From Sphingobium sp. AP49 (GTDB lineage Bacteria; Pseudomonadota; Alphaproteobacteria; Sphingomonadales; Sphingomonadaceae), in NCBI RefSeq assembly GCF_000281715.2, contig NZ_CP124576.1, forward strand, positions 3,231,501 to 3,295,500: DNA of 64,000 bases, in the 5' to 3' direction. The position numbers and the translations under genes are program-made. Each line of letters begins with the position of its first letter. Positions within the stretch are counted from its first letter, which is position 1. Below the pieces are notes generated by a model. It was not told the DNA's origin and searched no databases. It saw only the letters and a program-made list of their open reading frames with translations. Shown in pieces: positions 63,382-64,000 of this stretch.

Positions 63382-64000
63382 ATGGCGGGCGAGAATTATA
63401 ACGAGCTTGCAGCCTTCGTGATGGTCGCGCGCGAACGCAGCTTCACCCGTGCTGCGGCCAAGCTTGGCGTCTCACAATCGGCGCTCAGCCAGACCATCCG
63501 AGGGCTTGAGGAACGGCTGGGCCTGCGCCTGCTTGCCCGCACCACCCGCAGCGTATCGCCTACCGAGGCAGGCCATCGACTGTTCCGCACCCTGGCGCCG
63601 CGTTTCGAGGAGATTGCGCAGGAACTGGCCGCGCTCAGCGAATTGCGCGACAAGCCATCGGGCACGATCCGGATCAACAGCGGCGAGCATCCGGCCGTCT
63701 CGATCCTGCAGCCGGCCTTGCGCACGCTGCTACCAGGCAATCCCGACATCCGGGTTGAGATCATCGTCGACTATGGCCTGACCGATATCGTCGCGGAGGG
63801 CTATGATGCGGGCGTGCGTCTGGGCGACCAGGTCGCCAAGGACATGATTGCGGTCCGGATCGGCCCCGACCTGCGCATGGCGGTCGTCGGTTCACCCGAC
63901 TATTTCGCCCGCCATCCGATCCCGCATGCACCGCACGACCTGACCGGCCATAATTGCATCGGCATCCGCCTACCCACCTATGGCGGCATCTTCCCCTGGG
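63382..64000 (+). CDS. LysR family regulator (3' partial)
   Basis: The window ends inside this gene; 206 residues are visible. The N-terminal HTH is RSFTRAAAKLGVSQSALSQTIRGLEERLGLRLLARTTRSV, followed by the first part of the effector domain (GTIRINSGEHPAVSILQPAL; GYDAGVRLGDQVAKDMIAVRIGPDLRMAVVGSPDYF). It is divergent from the aldo/keto reductase operon with a 111-base gap, so it is the probable regulator. The 3' end lies outside the window. Confidence 0.92.
   Translation, partial: MAGENYNELAAFVMVARERSFTRAAAKLGVSQSALSQTIRGLEERLGLRLLARTTRSVSPTEAGHRLFRTLAPRFEEIAQELAALSELRDKPSGTIRINSGEHPAVSILQPALRTLLPGNPDIRVEIIVDYGLTDIVAEGYDAGVRLGDQVAKDMIAVRIGPDLRMAVVGSPDYFARHPIPHAPHDLTGHNCIGIRLPTYGGIFPW

Overview
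The window looks like a chromosomal segment of a sphingomonad (Sphingobium/Sphingomonas/Novosphingobium type). Reasons: high GC throughout; TonB-dependent receptors with the sphingomonad-style plug start (DIIVTAQRKAEKV); a complete protocatechuate 4,5-cleavage (lig) gene set arranged as in Sphingobium sp. SYK-6; and a CcrM-type GANTC methyltransferase, an alphaproteobacterial trait. No rRNA, tRNA, CRISPR array, phage or insertion sequence was recognised. The window opens inside one gene and closes inside another.

Layout. (1) 1-13866, plus strand: a glycoside/aromatic utilisation cluster. It holds an amidohydrolase (5' end outside), an MhpA/FdeE-like FAD hydroxylase, a GlcG/HbpS protein, an extradiol-type VOC protein, an FAA-hydrolase-family enzyme, a TonB-dependent receptor, two esterase-like alpha/beta hydrolases, an exported GH1 glucosidase, a small membrane protein and a GH106-like rhamnosidase. 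Three of these genes carry the same kind of one-base frameshift (loss of one C from a C run), which looks like a consensus error. (2) 13910-24793: 4-hydroxybenzoate to central metabolism. pobA diverges from an AraC regulator; an oxidoreductase-ligJ-ligA-ligB-ligC operon runs on the minus strand; a tandem-HTH LysR regulator (ligR candidate) diverges from ligK-ligU-ligI. Together they convert 4-hydroxybenzoate to protocatechuate and on to pyruvate and oxaloacetate. (3) 24874-31024: CYTH-CHAD protein, orphan NarL-type regulator, AraC regulator, altronate/galactarate-dehydratase-like enzyme and a divergent LacI regulator with a perfect operator between them. (4) 31025-34010: folP, ccrM and an ArsR regulator, with a dense GANTC cluster in the ccrM promoter region. 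(5) 34127-37248: S9 peptidase and PAP2 acid phosphatase lipoprotein. (6) 37253-41408: a TPP-riboswitch-controlled operon of TonB receptor, sugar-kinase-fold phosphotransferase and PnuC-like transporter, best read as thiamin uptake and salvage. (7) 41491-47489: CDP-alcohol phosphatidyltransferase, GGDEF-EAL protein and a PepSY-flavodoxin-FNR reductase. (8) 47574-54951: SDR/LysR pair, then a five-gene catabolic operon of unknown substrate with a divergent GntR regulator. (9) 55084-64000: aldo/keto reductase, TonB receptor coupled to a PhoD-type phosphatase, a Tat-exported flavodoxin and aldo/keto reductase pair, a further aldo/keto reductase, and a partial LysR gene.

The most interesting reading is that regions 1 and 2 together encode use of a rhamnosyl-glucosyl phenolic (a flavonoid glycoside is the best guess). 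Deglycosylation, ring hydroxylation, extradiol cleavage and side-product hydrolysis would be followed by funnelling of the released hydroxybenzoate/protocatechuate part through pobA and the lig pathway. The substrate is an inference; the lig assignments are firm.
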